NCBI GenBank assembly: GCA_902558835.1
Contig: CACEFK010000002.1
Location: 1-64,000 of the forward strand
Reading direction: 5' to 3'
Length of the DNA stretch: 64,000 nucleotides
Source: an uncultured Pelagibacteraceae bacterium
GTDB lineage: Bacteria; Pseudomonadota; Alphaproteobacteria; Pelagibacterales; Pelagibacteraceae
Shown: positions 1 to 9,387 of the stretch, piece by piece
How the letters are laid out: each line of letters begins with the position of its first letter
How positions within the stretch are numbered: position 1 is the first letter of the stretch
Notes under the pieces: model-generated
What the model was told of the DNA's origin: nothing
The model's input: only the letters and a program-made list of their open reading frames with translations
Databases searched by the model: none
Program-made: the position numbers and the translations under genes

Positions 1-1336
1 TTTAATGAGTAAAGGCTATGGGGTTGATCAAGCCATAGCAAATGTCCCTCAAAAATTTAAAAATGATGCTGGATTAAACTATGATCGATTGAAATGGAGA
101 AGAAAAAAAGGTCGTGTAGATTCTTCAGCTGAAATATTACTGAAAATAAGAAATGATAAAGAGTATTTAGTTAGACCTGATAAATGGTGGAAAGAAAGAG
201 AAATTATCTCAAGAGCATTGCTTTATAAAAAGAAATATGAAGTTTCATATAAAATTTCAAGCAATCATGGAATGACTGAAGGGTCTGAATATGCTGCTGC
301 AGAATGGATGAGTGGATGGATAGCTTTAAGTTTTCTAAATGATCCATTAACAGCTAAAGATCATTTTAAAAATTTTTATAAAAATGTTAGTTATCCAATA
401 AGCTTAGCTAGAGGTGCTTATTGGCTTGGAAGAGCATATGAAAAAATAGGCGAAAGAGAACAATCAAATAATTGGTACAGAGAAGCTTCAAAATATCTTA
501 CTACTTACTATGGTCAGCTAGCTTTTTTAAAATTAAATCCAAATGGAAATTTTGAGTTAGAAAAAGATATGGAAATTGATCCAAAATACAGAATTCAATT
601 TTTTAATAAAGAGCTTGTAAAAATTTCTTATCTTCTGGATGAATTGAAAAAAGATAAATACACAAAACATATTTTAAGACATTTAGCTAACGACAATATA
701 GCTAAAGGTAGTGAAGTTTTAGCTGCAGAATTAGCTACAAGTATAAATAGATATGACTTTGCTATTCAGGTTTCAAAAATTGCGTCTTACCAAAAAAGAT
801 TTCATAATAAATACAATTATCCAATAATTAGTACTCCTAAATATATTAATAAAAGAAAAATTCCTGAAAGTGCTTTGATCCTATCTATAATTAGACAAGA
901 AAGTGAATTTGATTTGGAAGCTAATAGTCATGCTGGTGCAAAAGGATTAATGCAATTGATGCCCTACACAGCAAAATTAGTTTCAAAACAAGCCAAACTT
1001 CCTTATTCAAAATCAAGATTAACCACTGATCCAGAATATAATATTAATTTAGGCTCACATTATATTGCAGGTTTAATTCTACAATATGATGGTGCCTACC
1101 CTTTTGCAGTCGCTGCGTATAATGCTGGACCCAACAGAGTTAAATATTGGAAAAAAATAAATAAAGATCCACAAAAAAAACAAGTTGATTATGTTGATTG
1201 GGTTGAATTAATAAAATTTAGAGAAACAAGAAATTACGTACAGCGTGTAATGGAAAATTATAATGTCTATAGATATATTTTGGAACAACGACCTGTGCCT
1301 ATGAAAAACTTTTTTAAAGATCAGCCTCTGTTTTAG
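1..1336 (+). CDS. Soluble lytic murein transglycosylase, C-terminal part (cut by window start)
   Basis: Cleaves the MurNAc-GlcNAc bond of periplasmic peptidoglycan to form 1,6-anhydro-muropeptides. The frame is open to the first bases, so the listed Met at base 5 is probably internal and the signal peptide lies outside the window. The first ~280 visible residues are alpha-helical superhelix-like (TPR/Slt70 U-domain style). The SLT catalytic domain follows, with the RQESEF motif carrying the catalytic Glu near visible residue 299, then GAKGLMQLMP and AAYNAGPNRV. The stop codon directly abuts the 3' CCA of the convergent tRNA-Ser. The family is secure; the exact Slt/MltE class is not. Confidence 0.88.
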   Translation, partial: LMSKGYGVDQAIANVPQKFKNDAGLNYDRLKWRRKKGRVDSSAEILLKIRNDKEYLVRPDKWWKEREIISRALLYKKKYEVSYKISSNHGMTEGSEYAAAEWMSGWIALSFLNDPLTAKDHFKNFYKNVSYPISLARGAYWLGRAYEKIGEREQSNNWYREASKYLTTYYGQLAFLKLNPNGNFELEKDMEIDPKYRIQFFNKELVKISYLLDELKKDKYTKHILRHLANDNIAKGSEVLAAELATSINRYDFAIQVSKIASYQKRFHNKYNYPIISTPKYINKRKIPESALILSIIRQESEFDLEANSHAGAKGLMQLMPYTAKLVSKQAKLPYSKSRLTTDPEYNINLGSHYIAGLILQYDGAYPFAVAAYNAGPNRVKYWKKINKDPQKKQVDYVDWVELIKFRETRNYVQRVMENYNVYRYILEQRPVPMKNFFKDQPLF

Positions 1337-1428
1337 TGGCGGAAGAGGAGGGATTCGAACCCTCGGTACAAGTTTCCTCGCACGGTCATTTAGCAAACGA
1401 CTGGTTTCAGCCTCTCACCCACTCTTCC
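1337..1428 (-). tRNA. tRNA-Ser(GCU)
   Basis: The reverse strand folds as a class II tRNA. The acceptor is GGAAGAG/CTCTTCC with discriminator G and an encoded CCA. The anticodon arm GTCGT-TTGCTAA-ATGAC gives anticodon GCT, followed by a long variable arm and a GGTTCGAATCC T-loop. It reads AGC/AGU serine codons. A TACAAT hexamer on the minus strand at 1451-1456 could be its -10 element; the -35 is weak. Confidence 0.95.
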
Positions 1429-1455
1429 GTATGACATTGTGTATTAAGCGATTGT

Positions 1456-1469
1456 ATTGAAAATTCAAT
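1456..1469. promoter_or_regulatory. Small inverted repeat in the sox/tRNA-Ser divergent promoter region
   Basis: ATTGAA-AA-TTCAAT forms 6-bp arms with a 2-bp centre in the 67-bp spacer between tRNA-Ser (minus) and soxB (plus). It overlaps the place where promoters for both must lie. It could be an operator for soxBDAG, but such short AT-rich palindromes occur by chance, so this is only a candidate. Confidence 0.25.
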
Positions 1470-1495
1470 ATATATAAAGTAATTATTCAATTATT

Positions 1496-2749
1496 ATGAG
1501 AAATAAGTACTCAGTATTTTCGTTAATCAAAAATGCTATTTCATATCATGAAAATTGGCAAAGAGCATGGAAAGACCCTGCGCCTAAAAAAGAGTACGAT
1601 GCAGTTATTGTTGGTGGTGGTGGCCATGGATTAGCAACAGCCTACTATTTAGCAAAAAAACACAATATGAATAATATTGCTGTAGTCGAGAAAGGTTGGA
1701 TAGGTGGTGGAAACACCGGACGGAATACTACAATTATTAGATCAAATTATTTATGGGATGCCAGTGCAGGATTATATGATCATGCATTAAAAATTTGGGA
1801 AAGTTTATCTCAAGAACTAAACTATAATGTAATGTTTAGTCAAAGAGGTGTAATGAACCTTGCACATAATTTACAAGATGTTAGAGATTTAAAAAGACGA
1901 ACACATGCTAATAGACTAAATGGAATTGATGCAGTTTACTTGAGCACAGAAGAAGTTAAAAAATTTTGTCCAATTATAAATACATCACCAGATATTAGAT
2001 ACCCTGTTTTAGGAGGTACTTTACAACGTAGAGCTGGTACAGCAAGACACGATGCAGTTGCTTGGGGATATGCTAGAGGAGCAGATGCAATGGGTGTTGA
2101 TATTATTCAAAATTGTGAAGTTAAAGGAATAAAAAGAAATGGAGATAGTGTTGAAGGAATAGAAACAACAAAAGGATTTATAAAAACTAAGAAAGTTGGT
2201 GTAGTTGCAGCTGGTCATTCTAGTGTAATAGCTAATATGGCTGGTCTAAGACTTCCACTTGAAAGTAAACCTTTACAGGCTTTAGTTTCTGAACCTGTAA
2301 AACCAATTATTGATACAGTTGTAATGTCTAACGCAGTGCATGCTTATGTAAGTCAGTCTGACAAAGGAGAGCTAGTGATTGGTGCTGGAACGGATGATTA
2401 TATTTCTTATACTCAAAAAGGTAGTCATCAAATAGTTGAAGGAACATTAAACGCTATATTAGAATTATATCCAATTTTCAGTAGAATGAGAATGTTAAGA
2501 CAATGGGGAGGAATAGTAGATATTTGTCCTGACGCTAGTCCAATTTTAAGTAAAACTTCAATTAAAGGATTATACTTTAATTGTGGTTGGGGTACTGGAG
2601 GATTTAAAGCAACTCCTGGATCTGGAGATTTGTTTGCACATACTATCGCAAATGATGAACCACACAAACTTAATGCTGCATTTAACTTAAATAGATTTGT
2701 AAGCGGAGACCTTGTTGATGAACATGGGGCTGCAGCGGTTGCTCATTAA
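1496..2749 (+). CDS. soxB: Sarcosine oxidase beta subunit
   Basis: Catalytic flavin subunit of heterotetrameric sarcosine oxidase, which oxidatively demethylates sarcosine to glycine using O2 and tetrahydrofolate, giving 5,10-methylene-THF and H2O2. The 417 residues match the family length. An N-terminal FAD-binding Rossmann motif ([15 protein letters not shown], around residue 40) is clear, and the RHDAVAW motif contains His185, matching the histidine that covalently binds FMN in characterised enzymes. First gene of soxBDAG; its stop overlaps the soxD start (TAATG). In SAR11-type cells it would complete glycine betaine/dimethylglycine breakdown to glycine. Confidence 0.97.
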   Translation: MRNKYSVFSLIKNAISYHENWQRAWKDPAPKKEYDAVIVGGGGHGLATAYYLAKKHNMNNIAVVEKGWIGGGNTGRNTTIIRSNYLWDASAGLYDHALKIWESLSQELNYNVMFSQRGVMNLAHNLQDVRDLKRRTHANRLNGIDAVYLSTEEVKKFCPIINTSPDIRYPVLGGTLQRRAGTARHDAVAWGYARGADAMGVDIIQNCEVKGIKRNGDSVEGIETTKGFIKTKKVGVVAAGHSSVIANMAGLRLPLESKPLQALVSEPVKPIIDTVVMSNAVHAYVSQSDKGELVIGAGTDDYISYTQKGSHQIVEGTLNAILELYPIFSRMRMLRQWGGIVDICPDASPILSKTSIKGLYFNCGWGTGGFKATPGSGDLFAHTIANDEPHKLNAAFNLNRFVSGDLVDEHGAAAVAH

Positions 2750-3024
2750 TGTTTTTAATAAACTGTCCATACTGTGGAGAACGAGATCAGCAAGAATTTA
2801 AGGCTGGCGGTGAAGCTCACATTGAAAGACCTAAGCAACCAACAGAATTAAGTGATGATGAATGGGCAGAATATTTATTTATGAGAAAAAATATTAAAGG
2901 TGTTCAATTTGAAAGATGGAACCATGCACATGGTTGTCGTAAATGGTTTAATATGGTTAGAGATACATCTAACGACGAAATAAAAGCAATTTACAAAATG
3001 GGTGAAAAACCACCTGCTCAATAA
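2749..3024 (+). CDS. soxD: Sarcosine oxidase delta subunit
   Basis: Small zinc-binding subunit (91 residues, normal length) of heterotetrameric sarcosine oxidase. The CPYCG motif at the N-terminus (Cys6, Cys9) and the later HAHGCRKWF segment supply the expected Cys/Cys/His/Cys zinc ligands. The conserved RDQQEF and DDEWAEYLFMR stretches are typical of SoxD. Its start overlaps the soxB stop, and soxA begins one base after its stop when the ATG start is used, indicating tight translational coupling. Confidence 0.97.
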   Translation: MFLINCPYCGERDQQEFKAGGEAHIERPKQPTELSDDEWAEYLFMRKNIKGVQFERWNHAHGCRKWFNMVRDTSNDEIKAIYKMGEKPPAQ

Positions 3025-3025
3025 A

Positions 3026-6000
3026 ATGATAAAAAACTTAAGAGTAAAATCCAGCGAGTACATAGATGAAACTAATAGAATTTCCTTTAAATTTAATGGC
3101 AAAACTTACCATGGGTTTAAAGGTGATACGTTAGCTTCAGCGTTACTTGCAAATAATGTTCATTTAGTTGGAAGAAGTTTTAAATATCATAGACCAAGAG
3201 GAATTATGACTTCTGGCTCAGAAGAACCAAATGCCATAGTTCAAGTAAATCCTGGTACCAACAGAACAGAACCTAATGTTAGAGCAACAGAAGTAGAGAT
3301 TTACGAAGGTTTAGAGGCATCCAGTCAAAATTGTTGGCCAAGTGTAGAATTTGATATTGGTGGAATAAACAATTTTCTCTCCCCTTTTTTTCCAGCAGGT
3401 TTTTATTACAAAACATTTATGTGGCCAGCTAGTTTCTGGGAAAAATACGAATTTTTCATACGACACTCAGCCGGTTTAGGAAAATCACCAACATCAAGTG
3501 ATCCTGACATTTATGACCACCGAAATATTCACTATGATGTATTGGTTGTAGGTGCAGGTATATCTGGAATATTAGCAGCAAAAAATGCAGCTAAAAATAA
3601 TTTTAAAACGTTGTTAGTTGATGAAAAAAATGAACTTGGTGGCTCAACTATTTTTGAAAATAACGAATTTAACAAAATTGATAATAAAACTCCTTCTGAA
3701 TGGTTAAAAAAAGAAATAGAGGAAATTAAAAATATTAAAAATCTTGAAATAAAAACTAGAACAAGTGTAGCTGCTTATCATCAATATAATTATCTTTTGG
3801 CTAGAGAAAATCTAACTGATCATTTAGAGGCAAAAGATAAAACAAATAAAATCAGACAAAGACTTCTGAAAATTAGAGCTAAGAAAGTTATTTTGGCCAC
3901 AGGAGCTTTAGAAAGACCTTTGATATTTAATAATAATGATAGACCTGGAATAATGCTTTCATCTGCTGTTAAAAAATACAGTGAATTTTATGGAGTTGCT
4001 TGTGGTAGTAAAAATGTATTTTTTACTAATAATGATAGTGCTTACGAAAGTGCTTTGTCATTATATAACAAAGGTATAAATGTTGAGGCAATTATTGATA
4101 TAAGAGAGCAATCTGAAAGTAAAATTGTTAAAAAAGTAAAAGCAGCAGGTATTAAAATTTACTGGTCACACTCAATTGTTGATACAGCTGGTTATAAAAG
4201 ACTAAATAGTGTTTCAATCATGAAACTATCTAATGACGGTACTTCAGTGACTGGAAGTAAAATTTCTATTTCATGTGATTGCTTAGGAGTTGCTGGTGGT
4301 TGGACACCTGCTGTACATTTATATACACAATCAGGTAGTAAACTAAAGTTTGATGAGGAAAAACAAATTTTCTTACCAAATCAAAATACATCCGAACAAA
4401 TAAGTGTAGGATCTTGTGGTGGAGATTTTAAAATTGATGAAATCATTAAAAATTTAAATCATAAGCTTAAAGATACTCTAAATATTAAAGAAACGGATTT
4501 AGATAATATTAATGTTGAGATTGATCAGGAAAATTCAAAAAGAAATATTTGGTTACTTCCTTCGGATAAACCTTTAGGCAAAACTAAACCTTTTGTAGAT
4601 TATCAAAACGATGCGACAGCTAAAGATATCAAATTAGCATTAAGAGAAGGTTTTAGATCTATTGAGCATGTAAAAAGATACACGACTACGGGTATGGGAA
4701 CTGATCAAGGTAAACTAGGAAATATGCATGCATTGGGAATAATTGCAGATACAGCTGGTGTTAAAATGGGAGAATTAGGAACTACTACATTTAGACCTCC
4801 TTACACACCATTAACATTCGGAACTATTGTAGGTAGAAATGTTGGAAAGTTTTTTGATATTTTTAGAAGAACACCAATGAATGATTGGCATGTTGAAAAT
4901 AAAGCTGAATTTGAAAATGTCGGTCAATGGAAGAGAGCATGGTACTACCCTATTAACGGAGAAACTATGCATCAAGCAGTACAAAGAGAAAGTAAAGCTG
5001 CTAGAGAAAGTGCTGGTATACTGGATGCCTCTACTCTTGGTAAAATTGATATTCAAGGAAGTGATGCTTCTGAATTCTTAAATAGAGTTTATACAAATGC
5101 TTGGTCAAAATTAGCTATAGGGAAATGTAGATATGGCCTTATGCTAAATGAGGATGGTATGGTTTATGATGATGGAGTTACAACAAGATTAGGTGAAAAT
5201 CATTACATCATGACCACTACAACTGGTGGAGCAGCAAATGTTTTAGGTAAACTTGAAGACTATCTTCAAACAGAATGGCCTGAGCTTGATGTTTATTTAA
5301 CCTCTGTAACAGATCATTATGCTACGGCGAGTTTGTGTGGGCCTAATAGTAAAAAAATTCTAAAAAAAATAATTCCCAATTTAGATTTGTCAGATGAAAG
5401 CTTTCCTCACATGTCATACAAAGAAGCGAAAATCGGCAATATTCAATGCAGAATAATGAGAATTAGTTTTACTGGAGAACACAGCTACGAAATAAATGTT
5501 CAAGCAAGCTATGGAATAGATCTGTGGGAAAAGTGTATGGAGGCAGGCAAAGAGTTTAACATTACACCTTATGGAACTGAAACAATGCACTTATTAAGAG
5601 CAGAAAAAGGTTTTATTATTGTTGGTCAAGATACTGACGGAACAATGACCCCTATCGATCTTCAAATGGATTGGATAGTAAGCAAGAAGAAATACGATTT
5701 CATAGGCAAAAGATCTCTTTATAGGTCTGATACAATGAGAGAAGATAGAAAACAGTTAGTGGGTTTATTAACAGAAGATCCAAATGTAATTTTAGAGGAA
5801 GGAGCACAAATCGTTTCTGAGTTAAATCAAAGTCCAGTAGAAATGCTTGGACATGTAACTTCAAGTTATTTCAGTCCAAACTTAAATAAATCAATAGCCC
5901 TTGCAGTAGTTAGAGGTGGAAAAGATATGATGGGAAAACAACTTTTTGTGCCGATGGAAAATAAAAATATTAATGTCACTGTTGCAAATCCAGTGTTTTA

Positions 6001-6031
6001 CGATGAGAAAAATGAGAGGTTAAATGCTTAA
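3026..6031 (+). CDS. soxA: Sarcosine oxidase alpha subunit
   Basis: Large subunit (about 1,001 residues) that binds NAD+ and carries the folate domain. An N-terminal 2Fe-2S-ferredoxin-like fold region with RSFKYHRPRGI is followed by a Rossmann pyridine-nucleotide module (VLVVGAGISGILAA, near residue 175) and a C-terminal aminomethyltransferase (GcvT-like) domain from about residue 620, which passes the methylene group to THF. The ORF track starts at a GTG (3002) inside soxD; I prefer the ATG at 3026, two bases after the soxD stop. It overlaps soxG by 8 bases. Confidence 0.96.
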   Translation: MIKNLRVKSSEYIDETNRISFKFNGKTYHGFKGDTLASALLANNVHLVGRSFKYHRPRGIMTSGSEEPNAIVQVNPGTNRTEPNVRATEVEIYEGLEASSQNCWPSVEFDIGGINNFLSPFFPAGFYYKTFMWPASFWEKYEFFIRHSAGLGKSPTSSDPDIYDHRNIHYDVLVVGAGISGILAAKNAAKNNFKTLLVDEKNELGGSTIFENNEFNKIDNKTPSEWLKKEIEEIKNIKNLEIKTRTSVAAYHQYNYLLARENLTDHLEAKDKTNKIRQRLLKIRAKKVILATGALERPLIFNNNDRPGIMLSSAVKKYSEFYGVACGSKNVFFTNNDSAYESALSLYNKGINVEAIIDIREQSESKIVKKVKAAGIKIYWSHSIVDTAGYKRLNSVSIMKLSNDGTSVTGSKISISCDCLGVAGGWTPAVHLYTQSGSKLKFDEEKQIFLPNQNTSEQISVGSCGGDFKIDEIIKNLNHKLKDTLNIKETDLDNINVEIDQENSKRNIWLLPSDKPLGKTKPFVDYQNDATAKDIKLALREGFRSIEHVKRYTTTGMGTDQGKLGNMHALGIIADTAGVKMGELGTTTFRPPYTPLTFGTIVGRNVGKFFDIFRRTPMNDWHVENKAEFENVGQWKRAWYYPINGETMHQAVQRESKAARESAGILDASTLGKIDIQGSDASEFLNRVYTNAWSKLAIGKCRYGLMLNEDGMVYDDGVTTRLGENHYIMTTTTGGAANVLGKLEDYLQTEWPELDVYLTSVTDHYATASLCGPNSKKILKKIIPNLDLSDESFPHMSYKEAKIGNIQCRIMRISFTGEHSYEINVQASYGIDLWEKCMEAGKEFNITPYGTETMHLLRAEKGFIIVGQDTDGTMTPIDLQMDWIVSKKKYDFIGKRSLYRSDTMREDRKQLVGLLTEDPNVILEEGAQIVSELNQSPVEMLGHVTSSYFSPNLNKSIALAVVRGGKDMMGKQLFVPMENKNINVTVANPVFYDEKNERLNA

Positions 6032-6587
6032 TTATAATTCAGTAATTAAAAATGAAATTAAGCAAGAAAGTATTTCTGTAAAGGAAATCTCTCCAGTAAT
6101 AAAAATTAATTTGAGAGGTAAAAAAAGAGAATTTTTAACAAATGTTGGTAAAAATCTTAATATGATCTTACCTACAGAAGCAAACACTTCAACAACAAGT
6201 GATAAATTAACAGCAATATGGCTAAGTCCAGACGAATGGATGATAATCTCAAATGAGCTAGCAAGTAAAGACACTAACAAATCCGATCTATATGAAATGT
6301 TATTTGATAGTATTTCAAAAACAAATTTAGGTGCAGTTATCGATGTAACAGATCAATTTGTTCAATTAGAACTTAAAGGTGAAAATGTCTATGAAATTTT
6401 TTCAGCAGGATCCCCCTTTAATTTTAATGAATTTAAAGAAAAGAAAGGATCAACAACTCAGACAGTTTTAAATCATGTAGATGTGATACTGCACCATAAA
6501 GATGAAAATATTGTAAATCTGTTTGTTAGAAGATCTTTTGCTGAACATCTTTGTTCTTGGATTGAAGACTGTGCTTCAAGATTATAA
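6024..6587 (+). CDS. soxG: Sarcosine oxidase gamma subunit
   Basis: Fourth subunit (187 residues) of heterotetrameric sarcosine oxidase, related to the GcvT fold and packing against SoxA. Recognisable family segments are AIWLSPDEWMI and TDQFVQLELKG, and the C-terminal FVRRSFAEHLCSWIED. It starts within the last codons of soxA. It ends the operon, with the convergent nuclease gene finishing two bases away and no room for an independent terminator. Confidence 0.93.
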   Translation: MLNYNSVIKNEIKQESISVKEISPVIKINLRGKKREFLTNVGKNLNMILPTEANTSTTSDKLTAIWLSPDEWMIISNELASKDTNKSDLYEMLFDSISKTNLGAVIDVTDQFVQLELKGENVYEIFSAGSPFNFNEFKEKKGSTTQTVLNHVDVILHHKDENIVNLFVRRSFAEHLCSWIEDCASRL

Positions 6588-6589
6588 AC

Positions 6590-7117
6590 TTATTTTTTTC
6601 TTCTAAAGTCCCATGGCATTTCAAATTTACCTTGCCAAATACCTAATTTTTCATTTTTAGCATTAATTTCGTTTGATATATATTTTTTTGAGTATTTTCT
6701 ATAAGCTACTGCATAACCGTTTGAAACTAGCCAAGAATTCAGATTTAAATTTCTTTTATAGCACTCTCCAATTAATCTTTTATATCTGTCAATATCCAAA
6801 ATTTTACAAGTTATTACTTTGTTATTTATTTTTTTTTGTAATTTTTGAGTTGAAATTTTTCCACATGGATAATCTTTAGTAAAAGTAAAAAAAATTATTG
6901 TTAAATATGGTTTTTTACACATTTGCTTGAATTCAGGTGCATCAATTCCATGCAATCTTATCTTTTTTGAATTTATTTTTATTGTATCACCATCAATAAT
7001 TTGAGCATTTCCAGAAATTTCTTTAATCTCTTCAGACCTGACATCTTTATATGTGAGAATAAAAAAAATAGAACAGATTATAATTAAAATTATTGCTTTC
7101 CTTTTTGTAAAAAACAT
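6590..7117 (-). CDS. Secreted or membrane-anchored staphylococcal-nuclease-like protein
   Basis: 175-residue protein with an N-terminal hydrophobic segment (about residues 8-23) that is a signal peptide or anchor, followed by an SNase/TNase OB-fold. Visible motifs are QIIDGDTIKINSKKIRLHGIDAPE and DIDRYKRLIGECY, which hold the Arg/Glu/Arg positions of the staphylococcal nuclease active site, and the terminal LVSNGYAVAYRKYSKKY. It probably hydrolyses DNA or RNA in the periplasm, perhaps scavenging phosphate and nucleotides (inference). It is the distal gene of a minus-strand run; the MATE gene ends 12 bp upstream. Confidence 0.85.
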   Translation of the reverse strand: MFFTKRKAIILIIICSIFFILTYKDVRSEEIKEISGNAQIIDGDTIKINSKKIRLHGIDAPEFKQMCKKPYLTIIFFTFTKDYPCGKISTQKLQKKINNKVITCKILDIDRYKRLIGECYKRNLNLNSWLVSNGYAVAYRKYSKKYISNEINAKNEKLGIWQGKFEMPWDFRRKK

Positions 7118-7129
7118 ATTTAAAAAATT

Positions 7130-8467
7130 TTAAATATTAGCTAATTTATGTTTAATATAATATTTAACATAAAATAGTAACATCAATGATATCAACCATT
7201 GAAAGATAGCCCAAATATAAAAAAAAGTTTTAAAATCTGCATTTAAATACTTTGCAATGTAAAAGGATAAAACTGGCACTATAACATTTCTGGCAATGTT
7301 ATTAACCATAGCTTTCTCAGATTTTTTTAATGCCATAAAAAATCCATTTGATAAGAAAAATATTGGATAAGCAGGTAAAATAAATGCAGAAATCTTAAGG
7401 TACATCGAGCCATGCATAATTACATCTGGATTTGAGGAAAAGAATTTAGGAACAATGTCAGCACTTACAAAAATAACTACACCAGCGATTAACATTATAA
7501 ACAGACCGTATTTTATTGATGTAAAATATGATTGCTCAACTCTATCGTAATATTTTGCTCCTATATTTTGAGCTATGATGGATATTATTGCTGTATTTAT
7601 ACCTAAAACTGGCAACAAAAGAACTTGCTCAATTCTTGTGGCAGATCCATATCCAGCTACAGCGTATTCACCAAATAATCCCACATAAGTAAATACAATA
7701 GTAGCAGCTACTGAATAACCTAATATGGCAATAGTTATGGGCATTGATTGAAAAAATATATTTTTTAGGAAAAAAAATTTAGCTTTGAAATGATCTAAGG
7801 TTATTTGTTTAATTCTCTGGTTATTTAATATTTTTATCAAAATAATTAACAAAGATACTAATTGTGCAATTAAAGTTGCTATTCCAATACCAGTTATTCC
7901 TAATGGTGGGATAAATAAAAATCCAAAAATTAAAATTGGATTTAAAATTATGTTTAAGAAAAAAGAAAATATTAAGACATTTCTATAAGTTTTAGTATCC
8001 CCTTCAGCATGTAAAAACGAATTTAAAGCTACAACTAAAATAAATAAGACCGTACCTAAAAAAATTATATTAATATATTCAAGTCCAAGGGTAGTTACCG
8101 TATTAGAAGAATTCATTAATTGGAATATATTTTCACCAAAAGAAAAACCTAAAATTGATACAACTACTGAAATTATAATTGCATAAATGATGACATTTCC
8201 AAAATAACTTAAAACGTTTTTTTCGTTTTTTTCTCCAATACTACTTCCTATTAATGATGTTCCAGCAACTGTAACCCCAATAGATGTTGCAATAATAATA
8301 AAATATATTGGAAATGACTTGCTCAAAGCAGATAAAGCTTCTGGAGATATTTTTCCTGCATAAAAAGTGTCTACGATTGTATAAAGGGTTTGAAATAAGG
8401 TTCCTATACTTGCTGGTACAGCAAGTCTTCTTACTAACAACGAAACTTCATCTTTTAATAAATTCAT
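7130..8467 (-). CDS. MATE family multidrug/cation efflux protein
   Basis: 445-residue polytopic inner-membrane protein with about 12 hydrophobic segments and the duplicated MatE architecture. Family-type features are the N-terminal AVPASIGTLFQTLYTIVDTFYAG segment and AGYGSATRIEQVLLLP in the second half. It exports cationic compounds with a Na+ or H+ gradient; the substrate cannot be read from sequence. It lies 14 bp downstream of trhO and may be cotranscribed with it. Confidence 0.88.
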   Translation of the reverse strand: MNLLKDEVSLLVRRLAVPASIGTLFQTLYTIVDTFYAGKISPEALSALSKSFPIYFIIIATSIGVTVAGTSLIGSSIGEKNEKNVLSYFGNVIIYAIIISVVVSILGFSFGENIFQLMNSSNTVTTLGLEYINIIFLGTVLFILVVALNSFLHAEGDTKTYRNVLIFSFFLNIILNPILIFGFLFIPPLGITGIGIATLIAQLVSLLIILIKILNNQRIKQITLDHFKAKFFFLKNIFFQSMPITIAILGYSVAATIVFTYVGLFGEYAVAGYGSATRIEQVLLLPVLGINTAIISIIAQNIGAKYYDRVEQSYFTSIKYGLFIMLIAGVVIFVSADIVPKFFSSNPDVIMHGSMYLKISAFILPAYPIFFLSNGFFMALKKSEKAMVNNIARNVIVPVLSFYIAKYLNADFKTFFYIWAIFQWLISLMLLFYVKYYIKHKLANI

Positions 8468-8481
8468 TAATTTAAGATTTG

Positions 8482-9387
8482 TTAATACTCTTTTTGAAAG
8501 ATATGTCTTTTTCCAGCTTCTTTAGCAAGATTAATTTGTTTTTGCCTCATCCTAAATCTTGATTTTTGATCATCTGTTAGATTATCGTGACAATTTGGAC
8601 ACGAAACACCCTTTTCATATTTTTTTGATTTTTTATCCTTAGGAGATATAGGTTTCCTACAACCGCTACACATTGAGTAAGAACCAACTTTTAGACCATG
8701 TTTTAAACTAATCCTGTTGTCAAAAACAAAACATTCACCTTTCCATAAACTTTTTTTCTTATTAGTTTTTTTCAGATAATTTAAAATTCCACCATTTAAC
8801 TGATAAATGTTATTAAAACCTTTTTTCTCTAAATATACAGATGCCTTTTCACAACGAATTCCACCAGTACAAAACATGGCTATAGGTTGATTTTTTTTTA
8901 ATTTTTTTAGATATTTTGGAAAATCTCTAAAGTTATCAACATCAGGATTAATTGCTCCCTTAAATGTTCCAACATCATACTCAAATGGTTTTCTCGCATC
9001 TATAAGAACTGTATCCTTTTCTTTAATCAGCTTATTCCATTTAATTGGGTCTACATGACTATCTTTTTTGTTTATTCTTTTATTTAAAGTTAAATTCATA
9101 GGAACAACTTCATTTTTAATTTTAACTTTAGGTTTGTGAAATGGTTGAAATGAACTTTTAGAGACATTACTGCTGTTAAATTCTTTTAATTTAAGAGTTC
9201 TTTTTAAATTGTTAATTGTGAATTTAATGTCTGCAGCTTTACCAGAGATAGTTCCATTTACCCCTTCTTTAGAGATAATTATCGTCCCTCTAATGTTTTT
9301 CTTTTTTAAAGTTTCTAATAAAATTTTTTGTTTTTTCTTTAGATAAGAAATTTTAACAAATTTATAAAAACCAACTACTTCAAACAT
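8482..9387 (-). CDS. trhO: tRNA uridine(34) hydroxylase, rhodanese family
   Basis: Predicted to hydroxylate U34 of certain tRNAs to ho5U, as shown for the TrhO/YceA family in other bacteria. Its 301 residues show an N-terminal acylphosphatase-like domain, a central rhodanese domain with the CTGGIRC active-site loop (Cys173 and Cys179), and a C-terminal region with two CxxC pairs (CSGC and CPNC) typical of the family. The start codon overlaps the stop of the upstream O-methyltransferase gene by one base. Confidence 0.9.
   Translation of the reverse strand: MFEVVGFYKFVKISYLKKKQKILLETLKKKNIRGTIIISKEGVNGTISGKAADIKFTINNLKRTLKLKEFNSSNVSKSSFQPFHKPKVKIKNEVVPMNLTLNKRINKKDSHVDPIKWNKLIKEKDTVLIDARKPFEYDVGTFKGAINPDVDNFRDFPKYLKKLKKNQPIAMFCTGGIRCEKASVYLEKKGFNNIYQLNGGILNYLKKTNKKKSLWKGECFVFDNRISLKHGLKVGSYSMCSGCRKPISPKDKKSKKYEKGVSCPNCHDNLTDDQKSRFRMRQKQINLAKEAGKRHIFQKEY

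Noticed and set aside
1208-1396. Minus-strand 62-aa ORF over tRNA-Ser and the transglycosylase end
   Set aside because: It runs through the tRNA gene and is a shadow of the real CDS.
1429-1495. Glycine riboswitch upstream of soxB
   Set aside because: Glycine riboswitches are known in SAR11, but this spacer is only 67 bp and lacks the aptamer's conserved cores.
3002-3025. GTG start for soxA inside soxD
   Set aside because: The extra eight residues are unconserved, and an ATG follows the soxD stop immediately.
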